Below, in pieces: positions 15,993 to 23,697 of a DNA stretch of 64,000 bases (the stretch's first letter is position 1; every line of letters begins with the position of its first letter). The position numbers were made by a program, and so were the translations under genes. The notes below the pieces were generated by a model, which worked only from the letters and a program-made list of their open reading frames with translations, had not been told where the DNA came from and made no database searches. Source of the DNA: Paraclostridium bifermentans (lineage in GTDB: Bacteria; Bacillota; Clostridia; Peptostreptococcales; Peptostreptococcaceae); the NCBI RefSeq assembly GCF_019916025.1, contig NZ_CP079738.1, positions 62,001-126,000 on the forward strand, in the 5' to 3' direction.

Positions 15993-17618
15993 ATGAAAAA
16001 ATTAAAAAAATATTTAATTTATATAATCCAAATTACAATTGTAATTAGTGTTTTCTTTTTTTTATTTTTAAATATAGATATTGATGGTAATAAAAATAAA
16101 AAAGAAGTTAAAGTAGGCCTTTATGACTATGGATCTTATTATTCTTTAGATAAAGGATCAAAGCCTAGTGGGTATTATAATGATTTATTAAAGTTTATTT
16201 CTAAAAAATTAGGATTTAAATATACTTATGTTAACTGTAAAACTCAAGAAGGATTAGATTATTTAAAAAGTGGAAAAATCGATTTATTGTTTGGATTAAG
16301 TAAAACTTCTGATAGAGAACAAAATTACATATTTACAGATCATTATATAGCAGATGAAAATTATGCTATATATGCAAATCGGAATGAAAAATATAATGAC
16401 TTAAAAGGGCTTAATGGTCTAAAGTTTGGATATATAAAAAACGAGCAAAATAATAAATATGTTTCAAATATGCTAAGAAAAAAGAATATACAAACAGAAT
16501 TTATAAATGAAAGCTCATATGAAGAAGCGCAAACTGATTTAAAGGAGTCTAAAGTAGACTTTATAGTAGCTCCTATAAATAAGGATTTAGAAAATCAGAA
16601 GTTTAATAGAATTTTAGAGTTTTCTTGCGAGCCAGTATATATAGCGGGGTCTAAAGGCAATGAATCACTTATAAATCAAATTGATGAAGTTTTATCAGAA
16701 AGCAAATATGGAATTTTAATTTATAATAAGTATTATAACGAGTACTTTTCAAAGAATGTTTTTAAAAATAAGATTATTTTAGTATTAATTTTATTTATAT
16801 TATTATTTATATATTACATTATCTTTAGAAAAACAAAAACAATACGTAAGAGAAAAGAAATCAGTGAAAACTTAAGAAATGATAAGTATGTAATGTATTA
16901 TCAGCCAATAATAAATCCTAAAACTAATAACATAGTAGGATTAGAGTCTCTTTTAAGAATGAAAAGTGAAAAAGGGATCTTAACACCAAATTATTTTCTA
17001 GAAGACATAGAAAAAAGTAATATGATATTTGATATATCTATATGGATAATAAAGAAAGTCTTAGAAGACTATGATAAAATTAAAACCTATGAAATTTGTA
17101 AAAACAGTAAGTTTTATATTTCAGTTAATATATCATGTATAGAAATTGAAGATGAAGAATTTATAGAAAAACTTATAGAAATTAGTAAAAGTCCTGATTT
17201 TATTAAGGATTTAATATGTTTAGAAATTGTAGAAAAATTTAAATCTAGTGATTTATCTAAAATACAAAAATCCATATTAATACTGAAAAAGCATGGTTTT
17301 ACTATAGCTATTGATGATTTTGGTATAGAATATTCTAACTTAGATTTATTAAGTCAAATAGATGCTAATATAATAAAGTTAGATAGATATTTTATTAGTG
17401 ATATAAAAACTACTTTATTAAAAAGAAAAATCATTGAGTTTGTAAGTGAAATATGTAAAGTTTCAGATAAATCAATTGTATGTGAAGGTGTAGAAAATGA
17501 TGACCAATTAGAGATTATAAAGAATATAGATTATGAAAAAATTTATATACAAGGATTTTTCTATTCTAAGCCAATTGATATTGAAGAATTAGAGCACTTT
17601 ACTATAAAACAGAGTTGA
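15993..17618 (+). CDS. Membrane EAL phosphodiesterase with periplasmic solute-binding sensor
   Basis: A 541-residue sensor enzyme. After an N-terminal helix (8-28) comes an extracytoplasmic SBP_bac_3 domain (38-255, with KSGKIDLLFGLSKTSDREQ), a second helix (259-278), and an EAL domain (about 300-535). Catalytic and metal residues are present: ESLLR (E318), SVNIS, LEIVEKF, IDDFGIEYS, a Lys in IIKLDRYF, CEGVEN and QGFF. It should therefore hydrolyse c-di-GMP in response to a small external ligand, perhaps an amino acid. No GGDEF domain. ATG follows AAGGGGAACTATAT. Monocistronic. Confidence 0.9.
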   Translation: MKKLKKYLIYIIQITIVISVFFFLFLNIDIDGNKNKKEVKVGLYDYGSYYSLDKGSKPSGYYNDLLKFISKKLGFKYTYVNCKTQEGLDYLKSGKIDLLFGLSKTSDREQNYIFTDHYIADENYAIYANRNEKYNDLKGLNGLKFGYIKNEQNNKYVSNMLRKKNIQTEFINESSYEEAQTDLKESKVDFIVAPINKDLENQKFNRILEFSCEPVYIAGSKGNESLINQIDEVLSESKYGILIYNKYYNEYFSKNVFKNKIILVLILFILLFIYYIIFRKTKTIRKRKEISENLRNDKYVMYYQPIINPKTNNIVGLESLLRMKSEKGILTPNYFLEDIEKSNMIFDISIWIIKKVLEDYDKIKTYEICKNSKFYISVNISCIEIEDEEFIEKLIEISKSPDFIKDLICLEIVEKFKSSDLSKIQKSILILKKHGFTIAIDDFGIEYSNLDLLSQIDANIIKLDRYFISDIKTTLLKRKIIEFVSEICKVSDKSIVCEGVENDDQLEIIKNIDYEKIYIQGFFYSKPIDIEELEHFTIKQS

Positions 17619-17674
17619 TAATAAGTGAACTTAATTATAATTGACAGAAAAGACTATCTATTATTAATTATATA

Positions 17675-17729
17675 TGTTATAATAGTATTTGTAGAGATAC
17701 AAAAGTAAATCAAGATTAGGTCTTGATAT
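17675..17729 (+). promoter_or_regulatory. Extended -10 promoter and 5' hairpin of the cold-shock gene
   Basis: TGTTATAAT at 17675-17683 is an extended -10. The 60-nt leader contains ATCAAGA / TCTTGAT (17709-17727), a hairpin that could take part in cold-dependent mRNA structure. Confidence 0.45.
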
Positions 17730-17750
17730 GGTTAATAGGAGTACATTTCA

Positions 17751-17951
17751 ATGGAAAATGGAATAGTAAAATGGTTTAACAATGAAAAAGGATTTGGTTT
17801 CATAACAGTAGATGGAGGAGAAGATGTATTCGCTCATTTCTCAGCTATACAAACTGATGGGTTTAAATCATTAGAAGAAGGTCAAAAAGTAAGCTTTAAT
17901 ATAGTTAAAGGTGCTAGAGGTCTTCAAGCAGAAAACATAACTATATTATAA
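17751..17951 (+). CDS. csp: Cold-shock protein, CspA family
   Basis: A 66-residue single OB-fold protein. RNP1 is KGFGFIT and RNP2 is VFAHFSAI, both intact for single-stranded RNA/DNA binding. It starts [17 protein letters not shown], the usual length and sequence for clostridial CspA-type RNA chaperones. ATG follows AGGAG with a longer spacer. A strong terminator follows directly. Confidence 0.96.
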   Translation: MENGIVKWFNNEKGFGFITVDGGEDVFAHFSAIQTDGFKSLEEGQKVSFNIVKGARGLQAENITIL

Positions 17952-17971
17952 TATATATATTCATGTTAATT

Positions 17972-18001
17972 AAAAAGACACAAAAAAGTGTCTTTTTTTT
18001 A
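17972..18001 (+). terminator. Terminator of the cold-shock gene
   Basis: AAAAAGACAC / GTGTCTTTTT with a 6-nt loop and T8. Confidence 0.9.
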
Positions 18002-18050
18002 TAAAAATTTTTAGATTATACAATATATAATCTATTAGGTGGTGAACTTA

Positions 18051-18185
18051 ATGATTAATTTTACAAACGAATTAATTTTAAAAACATTAAATACATTTTT
18101 TTTAGTTGGAGTTTTATTTATTGGATATAAATTAGTCTGTTATATTGAAAAAAAAATAACTCTACTTATAGAAAAATATATATAA
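18051..18185 (+). CDS. Small single-helix membrane protein
   Basis: 44 residues: a polar head (MINFTNELILKTLN), a hydrophobic helix (TFFLVGVLFIGYKLVCYI) and a charged amphipathic tail (EKKITLLIEKYI). The ATG follows AGGTGGTGAACTTA. Hydrophobic helix plus charged tail is also the layout of type I toxins, but I see no antisense unit. Unknown function. Confidence 0.5.
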   Translation: MINFTNELILKTLNTFFLVGVLFIGYKLVCYIEKKITLLIEKYI

Positions 18186-18582
18186 ATTAAACTTTTCCAT
18201 AGTATCATTTAGATATTGAGCATTGAAATTAACATATAACATAGGATTTGAGAATTCATATATAATATCTTCATACATTTCTAAATTAACAGTTCTATTA
18301 TGATTTAAATTTATTAATTAATTTCAGTTAAAACAATAAACTTGTAATTTCTATTTACTATCAATATGTTCAGATTCAAAATTTTTACTATCCAAAATAT
18401 TTATATTTGTAAATTAAATTTTATTCTAAATACCTTTAATCTCAGCATCTGGAAAAACGTTATATTAAAGATCCTGCTAATAAAAATTTTTATAAAAGTA
18501 CTATTAGTATTAATTTCTAAAATGTATAATTATAATTGGGAATACTAGGATATGACTTTATAGATTAATGGGGGAATAAAAA
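18186..18582. other. Intergenic stretch with decayed coding-like sequence
   Basis: About 400 bp. On the minus strand several short open runs appear in different frames, e.g. MYEDIIYEFSNPMLYVNFNA at about 18195-18285 and VFPDAEIKGI near 18430-18460, broken by stops. This looks like the wreck of a gene. The plus-strand ORF at 18366-18548 is Ile/Lys-rich, has no ribosome site and is probably not real. Confidence 0.3.
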
Positions 18583-19305
18583 ATGAATAAGTTTAATTGT
18601 TTAATTTGTAATGAAGAAGTACTTTATGAAAATGAGAGTAAGGAAAGAGTATGTTATTTCTGTAAAAAAACTTACGAATCAGCTATAGTATGCAAAAATG
18701 GACACTATGTATGTGATTCATGTCATAGTAGTGATGCACTTACGGCTATAACTAACTATTGTTTAAATAGTGATAGTATAAATCCATTAGAAATGGCAGT
18801 AGATTTGATGAAGCATCCAGCTATTAAAATGCATGGACCAGAGCATCATTATTTAGTTCCAGCAGTATTAAGCACTGCATTTTTAAACAAAACTAATGAA
18901 AAAGCAAAGTTAGAAAGTTTATTAGACGAGTGCCAAAAAAGAGCTAAGAATGTATTAGGGGGATTCTGTGGATTTTACGGAGCATGTGGAGCTGGAGTAG
19001 GTTGTGGAATTTATACTAGTTTAATACAAGAGTCAGGTCCTATGAATAAAGAGGAATGGGGGCTTTGTAATTTAATGACATCAAAGGCGCTTGAAAATAT
19101 AAGTAAGTATGGAGGGCCAAGATGTTGCAAAAGAGATTCTTTTACAGCTATAGAAACAGCTATAGATTTTACTAAAGAACATTTAAAAGTGGATTTAGAT
19201 AAAACTTTAGATTTAAAGTGTAATTTCAATAGTTTAAATAAAGAATGCTTAAATTCAAAATGCAAATTTTATACTGACGATGAATTAGTCTTAGAGTTGA
19301 ATTAG
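18583..19305 (+). CDS. DUF5714 cysteine-rich protein
   Basis: A 240-residue Cys-rich protein. The N-terminus has CxxC knuckles (FNCLICNEE, VCYFCKKTY, CDSCHSS), and the core has the DUF5714 features GPEHHYLVPAVL, GGFCGFYGACGAGVGCG and GPRCCKRDS. In other genomes this domain is linked to SAM methyltransferases and methanogen-like metal metabolism; here it converges with arsM. The many Cys suggest a metal or metalloid ligand. The ATG follows GGGGGAATAAAAA. Role unproven. Confidence 0.75.
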   Translation: MNKFNCLICNEEVLYENESKERVCYFCKKTYESAIVCKNGHYVCDSCHSSDALTAITNYCLNSDSINPLEMAVDLMKHPAIKMHGPEHHYLVPAVLSTAFLNKTNEKAKLESLLDECQKRAKNVLGGFCGFYGACGAGVGCGIYTSLIQESGPMNKEEWGLCNLMTSKALENISKYGGPRCCKRDSFTAIETAIDFTKEHLKVDLDKTLDLKCNFNSLNKECLNSKCKFYTDDELVLELN

Positions 19306-19321
19306 ACTATTAACATATAAA

Positions 19322-19357
19322 TAAAAAAGTATATCCCAAAGGATATACTTTTTTATT
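19322..19357. terminator. Bidirectional terminator between DUF5714 and arsM
   Basis: AAAAAAGTATATCC / GGATATACTTTTTT with a 4-nt loop, between convergent genes. Confidence 0.85.
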
Positions 19358-19366
19358 TATATGTTT

Positions 19367-20125
19367 CTATTTAATAGCTGTAACTGAAGCAGACATAATA
19401 TATTCACCTACGTTTAAGTTATGACCCCACTTTTCTTCATACTCTTTAGAAACAGGTTTGACATCTATTTTTATATTTTTAAATCCTGAATTTTCTAAGT
19501 AAACTTCTAACTCTTCAACTGAAGAGGCTCCTGTGACTCAGCCACAATATAGTTTTTCATCTTGTTTCATTTCCTGAGTTAAATCTTTCATAAGAACTAT
19601 GTCTGATATAGATAATCTACCGCCATTTTTAAGAACACGATAAGCCTCATCATAGACTCTTTGCTTATTAGGAGATAGATTTATAACACAGTTTGATATT
19701 ATAACATCAACTAAGTCATTTGCTACAGGTAGGTTTTCAATTTCACCTAGTCTAAAGTCTACATTTTTATAATTGTTAGTTAAGCCATTACTTCTCGCTT
19801 GACTTAACATTTCTGGAGTCATATCAACACCTATAACAAGTCCATTATTTCCAACTTTTTTAGATGCTAAGAAACAGTCAAATCCAGCTCCACTACCTAA
19901 ATCAAGCACAGTTTCACCTTCTTTTATATCTGCAATTAAGTGAGGGTTTCCACATCCTAAACCTAAGTTAGAATCTTTTGGAACTATATCCATATCTTCA
20001 TTAGAATACCCTATACTTTTAGATATGTCTTCTCCGCAACAGCTTAGATTAGACTCATTTGTTACAATTTTTTTATAGCTATCTCTAACTATATTTTTTA
20101 TCTCTCCAGTAGTAATATCTTTCAT
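19367..20125 (-). CDS. arsM: Arsenite methyltransferase, putative selenoprotein (in-frame TGA)
   Basis: A 252-residue SAM-dependent arsenite methyltransferase read through a TGA at 19538-19540 (residue 196). Motif I is VLDLGSGAGFDCFLA (73-87); Cys29/Cys30, Cys58 (GLGCGNPH) and Cys194 are present. The TGA falls at the position of the third arsenic-binding Cys (family pattern C-[IVL]-x-G-A; here U-VTGAS). The frame stays open for 56 more codons with a normal ArsM C-terminus (VEELEVYLENSGFKN ... VGEYIMSASVTAIK). About 15 nt after TGA lies a hairpin, CTCTTC-AGTT-GAAGAG, with GU in the loop, like a bacterial SECIS. A TGA nonsense mutation is the alternative. ATG follows AAGGTGGTG; last gene of the ars operon. 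Confidence 0.85.
19511..19526 (-). promoter_or_regulatory. SECIS-like hairpin after the arsM TGA codon
   Basis: On the minus strand the six-pair stem CTCTTC / GAAGAG closes an AGTT loop, starting about 12 nt past the TGA triplet. A conserved G in the apical loop and this distance are features of bacterial SECIS elements bound by SelB. Confidence 0.6.
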
Positions 20126-20156
20126 ATTACAAGCACCACCTTTTTATAAAATTTTA

Positions 20157-21209
20157 TTATTTATTAAACCAATGTTTAGTTTTATTTGCTATTGCAACTA
20201 ATGCAAGCATAACTGGAACTTCAACAAGTACTCCAACTACTGTAGCAAGTGCCGCTCCTGAATTTAATCCAAATAAAGCTATTGCAACTGCTACTGCAAG
20301 TTCAAAGAAGTTACTAGCACCTATCATACCTGCTGGTGCTGCTACATTATGAGGTAAATTCCATGCTTTACACCAAAGATAAGCTAGGAAGAATATAAAG
20401 AATGTTTGTATTGTAAGTGGTATTGCAATTAATAGTATATGTGTTGGGTTATCTATAATCTTCTGTCCTTGGAAAGCAAATAATATTATTAATGTTAGTA
20501 ATAATCCAACTACAGTTATCCCATTAAACTTAGGCAAAAACTCATTTTCAAAAAAATCTAATCCTTTGTTTTTTATTATCATAGTTCTTGATAAGTATCC
20601 TGCAACAAATGGAATTATAACAAATAATACAACTGATAATAACAGAGTATCCATTGGAACAACTACATTAGTTACACCTAATAATAAAGCTACAATGGGA
20701 GCAAAGCCTATTAGTAATATAAGGTCATTTACTGCAACTTGAACTAGTGTGTATGCTGGATCTCCATCTGTTAAGTGACTCCAAACAAATACCATAGCTG
20801 TACATGGTGCTGCTCCAAGTAACACTGCTCCTGCTAAATATTCTTTTGCTAAATCAGCTGGTATAAAGTTCTTAAATACTATAACTAAGAAGAAATATGA
20901 TATCGCATACATTGTAAATGGCTTTATTAACCAGTTTGTTCCGCAAGTAACAACTAAGCCTTTCTTTTGTTTTGCAGCATTTTTTATAGATGTAAAATCT
21001 ATCTTAAGCATCATTGGATAAATCATTAGCCATATAAGTATAGCTACAGGTATAGAAACTTGAGCGTAAGTGAATTTATCTAGAGTTTTAGGTATTTGAG
21101 GTAAATAAACTCCTATTAAAACCCCAACCACTATACAAAGTGCTACCCAAACTGTTAAATATTTTTCAAATACACCCAGTCCTCCACTTTTTTCTTTTTT
21201 ATTGCTCAC
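20157..21209 (-). CDS. acr3: Arsenite efflux permease, ACR3 family
   Basis: A 350-residue polytopic protein of the bile/arsenite/riboflavin transporter superfamily that exports As(III). Ten hydrophobic segments are visible. The essential Cys is in GAAPCTAMVFVWSH (Cys136), and the conserved Glu sits in GASNFFELAVAVAI. The start is GTG at 21209, 7 nt after AGGAGG. It lies between the metallophosphoesterase (20 nt upstream) and arsM (32 nt downstream), so all belong to the arsR-led operon. Confidence 0.93.
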   Translation of the reverse strand: MSNKKEKSGGLGVFEKYLTVWVALCIVVGVLIGVYLPQIPKTLDKFTYAQVSIPVAILIWLMIYPMMLKIDFTSIKNAAKQKKGLVVTCGTNWLIKPFTMYAISYFFLVIVFKNFIPADLAKEYLAGAVLLGAAPCTAMVFVWSHLTDGDPAYTLVQVAVNDLILLIGFAPIVALLLGVTNVVVPMDTLLLSVVLFVIIPFVAGYLSRTMIIKNKGLDFFENEFLPKFNGITVVGLLLTLIILFAFQGQKIIDNPTHILLIAIPLTIQTFFIFFLAYLWCKAWNLPHNVAAPAGMIGASNFFELAVAVAIALFGLNSGAALATVVGVLVEVPVMLALVAIANKTKHWFNK

Positions 21210-21228
21210 TATTTTTCCTCCTATATTT

Positions 21229-21972
21229 TTATTTAGAACTTCCTTCTCTTATAAGTCTTGCAAAGTCATTTGGAAGTATTTCATTTTCTTCTATCTCATT
21301 TGCCATTTTTTCAAAATCATATTTGACTTCTATAATTTCTGCTTCAACACTTGATGGAGTTTTAGTTATTTCATCTTCATTTTTTATATCTATAATTATA
21401 TAGTTTGCATTTGGGTTACCTGTTTTAGGTTTACCAACACTTCCAGCATTAATAAGTAGCTTTTTTCCATAAAACTTGGCATATGGAATATGAGTATGAC
21501 CACAAATTAATATATCCTCTACTAACTCACTCATAACCTCATCTGCTTCTTTTGAGTTTTCCTTTAAATACTCATTTATAAGTCTTGTACTTCCATGAAC
21601 AAATCTTATAGTTTTACTATCAAACGTAAAGATTAATTCTTTTGGTAAATTTTTTAGATATTCTTTGTTTCCTTTGGTTGTAGTTTGACCTGTAAAGTGC
21701 ATTGAAAGACCTGCTTTTTCAGCATCTTTAGGATCTGGGTAATCACATCCACAAACTATTTTTAAGTTTCCTATAGCATCATCATAATTACCCATTATAG
21801 TAAGTATCTTATCTTTCTTTAAAGTTTCAATAACTTCATTTGGTCTCGTTCCATAGCCTACTAAATCACCTGTGCATACTGTCATATCTACACCTTTAGT
21901 TTCAATATCAGCTAATACTGAATCTAGTGCATATATGTTGCTATGTATATCCGATATTACTGCTATTTTCAT
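21229..21972 (-). CDS. Metallophosphoesterase in the ars operon
   Basis: A 247-residue calcineurin-like phosphoesterase of the YfcE/MJ0936 type. The metal motifs are AVISDIHSN, CTGDLVGYG, IMGNYDD, and CGHTHIPY, with INAGSVGKP at the end. The ATG follows TAGGAGGTAACGTAC. It is the second gene of the operon, 23 nt after arsR and 20 nt before acr3. Its role in arsenic resistance is not clear; it might turn over an arsenylated or phosphorylated metabolite, or be an unrelated passenger. Confidence 0.88.
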   Translation of the reverse strand: MKIAVISDIHSNIYALDSVLADIETKGVDMTVCTGDLVGYGTRPNEVIETLKKDKILTIMGNYDDAIGNLKIVCGCDYPDPKDAEKAGLSMHFTGQTTTKGNKEYLKNLPKELIFTFDSKTIRFVHGSTRLINEYLKENSKEADEVMSELVEDILICGHTHIPYAKFYGKKLLINAGSVGKPKTGNPNANYIIIDIKNEDEITKTPSSVEAEIIEVKYDFEKMANEIEENEILPNDFARLIREGSSK

Positions 21973-21995
21973 GTACGTTACCTCCTAAATTTGAT

Positions 21996-22376
21996 TTATT
22001 TTGTTATCTGTGAGATTACATTTTTAACCTGTGAAACAGTATCACAATTTAAATTAGCTTTTTTGTATGCTTTTAAAATTTCATAATCATATCTTAGATG
22101 TGTATCTTTATCTAACTCATTGTCTAAAATATTTTGAATAAAATTATATTCATTTAAAGTCTCATCATCTAATTTATAATAAATAAACTTTGCCTCTTTG
22201 TAATAATTAACCAAATTAGCATTAGTAAGCTTACTTAAATGTCTAGATGCATTAGACTGTGATATTTCAAGTATTGCTTCTATTTCACAAACACATAAAG
22301 GTCCATCTCTTAAAATATTAAGTATTCTTAATCTAGTTTCATCGCTTAAAGCTTTTAACATTTGTATAAGTTCCAT
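21996..22376 (-). CDS. arsR: ArsR-family arsenite-responsive repressor
   Basis: A 126-residue winged-helix repressor. The arsenite site is the Cys28-x-Cys30 pair in PLCVCEIEAIL, at the start of the DNA-binding helix region, followed by the recognition helix SQSNASRHLSKL. Binding of As(III) to these Cys releases DNA in the family. It heads the operon arsR-phosphoesterase-acr3-arsM. The ATG follows AAAAGGAGTTATT. A 9-bp inverted repeat lies just upstream. Confidence 0.92.
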   Translation of the reverse strand: MELIQMLKALSDETRLRILNILRDGPLCVCEIEAILEISQSNASRHLSKLTNANLVNYYKEAKFIYYKLDDETLNEYNFIQNILDNELDKDTHLRYDYEILKAYKKANLNCDTVSQVKNVISQITK

Positions 22377-22393
22377 AATAACTCCTTTTCATA

Positions 22394-22428
22394 TTAACAT
22401 ATTCACTTATAATCATATGATATGTTAA
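22394..22428 (-). promoter_or_regulatory. Candidate ArsR operator
   Basis: Inverted repeat TTAACATAT (22394-22402) and ATATGTTAA (22420-22428) with 17 bp between, containing the inner palindrome ATCATATGAT. It lies 18-52 nt upstream of the arsR start. Confidence 0.55.
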
Positions 22429-22499
22429 ATAAAATGATTTGTAAACAAATAAATCAAAAAAATTTGATGTTTTTATTTTAAATCTTTTAGAAATTAATA

Positions 22500-22520
22500 T
22501 TTATTCATAATTTATTCATA
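22500..22520 (+). promoter_or_regulatory. Direct repeat, candidate response-regulator site 1
   Basis: Two copies of TTTATTCATA at 22500-22509 and 22511-22520, one helical turn apart (11 bp), upstream of the small secreted protein. The same pair lies before the NlpC/P60 gene. Confidence 0.55.
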
Positions 22521-22569
22521 TTTTTTTCTTATTATTAGGATAAAAATAATAAGAAAAGGTAGTGATTAT

Positions 22570-22881
22570 ATGAAAAAATCATTAGTAGGGGCATTAGCAT
22601 TAGGGCTAGTAATAGGGGCAGGAACAATGGGAGTAACAATATTTGCAAATGAAAAAGATGTTGCTACTCAGACATTTTCAAATGGGGTAACTCCAGCAGT
22701 ATCAAATGTAGATCAAAATGATTTTAACCAAGTGAATACTCAGTTTAAAGAACTAAGTCAAGAAACAAATCAAATTGAAAAGTTAGATGGAACTCAATAC
22801 AAGAACTCAAATTCAGATTCTAATTCAAATTACAGAAATTGTTGTTCATATGGGAACTATGGAAATGGAAGTATAAACTAA
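22570..22881 (+). CDS. Small secreted protein of the two-component locus
   Basis: 103 residues with a signal peptide (KKSLVGALALGLVIGAGTMG, likely cleaved after IFA or nearby) and a polar, Asn/Ser/Gln-rich mature region ending YRNCCSYGNYGNGSIN. A Cys pair near the end could form a disulfide. The ATG follows AAAAGGTAGTGATTAT. The direct repeat upstream suggests control by the neighbouring response regulator. No family recognised; it could feed back on the sensor kinase or bind the cell wall. Confidence 0.7.
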   Translation: MKKSLVGALALGLVIGAGTMGVTIFANEKDVATQTFSNGVTPAVSNVDQNDFNQVNTQFKELSQETNQIEKLDGTQYKNSNSDSNSNYRNCCSYGNYGNGSIN

Positions 22882-22890
22882 TTTTTACAT

Positions 22891-22928
22891 AGAAAAAGCT
22901 AATCTCAAAATAGAGATTAGCTTTTTCC
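22891..22928 (+). terminator. Terminator after the small secreted protein
   Basis: GAAAAAGCTAATCTC / GAGATTAGCTTTTTC, 15-bp perfect stem with 6-nt loop. Confidence 0.85.
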
Positions 22929-22936
22929 CTGCGAAG

Positions 22937-22989
22937 ATTAATTACAATATACTATAAAATTAATAATTTTATGGTATATTGTAATTAAT
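22937..22989 (+). repeat. 53-bp near-perfect inverted repeat before the two-component operon
   Basis: Arms of 25 bp (22937-22961 and 22965-22989) differ at one position (T versus C, still a wobble pair in RNA) around a 3-nt centre. It lies 33 nt upstream of the response-regulator start. It could be an operator or a strong mRNA hairpin; it lacks a T-run, so it is not a normal terminator. Confidence 0.75.
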
Positions 22990-23022
22990 TTATATAGCAA
23001 GATAGAAAAGGGAGACGTATAA

Positions 23023-23697
23023 ATGTTTAATATATTGATAGTAGATGATGAGAAGAAGATAACACAAGTTATTAAAGCATATTTAGAAAAAGAAGGATAT
23101 AACTGTATAGTAGCTAATAATGGAGAGCAAGCGCTTAAATATATTACTAATAACAACTTAGATTTAATAATTTTAGATAGAATGCTACCAGATATAAGTG
23201 GAGAAAATATTTGCAAAAAAGTAAGAGAGACTTCTATGGTTCACATAATAATGCTAACCGCGAAAACTGAAGATGAAGACCGTATAGAAGGATTTAACAC
23301 AGGGTGTGATGACTACGTATGCAAGCCTTTTAATGTTAAAGAGTTAGTTTTAAGGGTAAAAGCAGTTTTTAGAAAATTAGACGTAGAAAATAAAGATGTA
23401 TTAAAATTTTCAGATAAACTTGAAATAAACATGTCGTCACATGATGTAAAAGTGAGAGGTGAAAAAATTATATTAACTAATACCGAATATAAGATACTTT
23501 TATTATTTGCAAAAAATCCAAATCGGATATTTAGCAGAGAACAATTACTAGAGTTAGCAATAGAGGAACATTATGAAAAAGTTGATAGAATTATAGATGC
23601 TCATATAAAAAATCTTAGACAAAAAATAGAATTAGATACAAAAAAGGCTAAAATTATTCAAACTGTATATGGGGTAGGTTATAAATTTGGGTTATAA
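23023..23697 (+). CDS. OmpR/PhoB-family response regulator
   Basis: A 224-residue regulator. The receiver domain (1-115) has the acidic pair in LIVDDEKK, the phosphoacceptor Asp52 (LDRMLPD), Thr in MLTAKTED and Lys in VCKPFN. The C-terminal winged helix (about 128-224) includes LTNTEYKILLLF, EQLLELA and the end VYGVGYKFGL. The ATG follows AAAAGGGAGACGTATAA. Its last 11 nt overlap the histidine kinase gene. Likely binds the TTTATTCATA repeats nearby, as OmpR-type regulators favour 11-bp-spaced direct repeats. Confidence 0.93.
   Translation: MFNILIVDDEKKITQVIKAYLEKEGYNCIVANNGEQALKYITNNNLDLIILDRMLPDISGENICKKVRETSMVHIIMLTAKTEDEDRIEGFNTGCDDYVCKPFNVKELVLRVKAVFRKLDVENKDVLKFSDKLEINMSSHDVKVRGEKIILTNTEYKILLLFAKNPNRIFSREQLLELAIEEHYEKVDRIIDAHIKNLRQKIELDTKKAKIIQTVYGVGYKFGL

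Noticed and set aside
17641-17683. TTGACA at 17641 as the -35 of the cold-shock promoter
   Set aside because: It is about 31 bp from the TATAAT, too far for a sigma-A promoter; the extended -10 explains the promoter better.
18366-18548. Plus-strand ORF of 60 codons
   Set aside because: Ile/Lys-rich composition, no ribosome site and no family resemblance; it lies in decayed sequence.
19538-20125. Reading arsM as a truncated 195-residue protein ending at TGA
   Set aside because: The frame continues with a typical ArsM C-terminus after the TGA, and the TGA sits at a catalytic Cys position with a hairpin behind it. Sec insertion explains this better than truncation.
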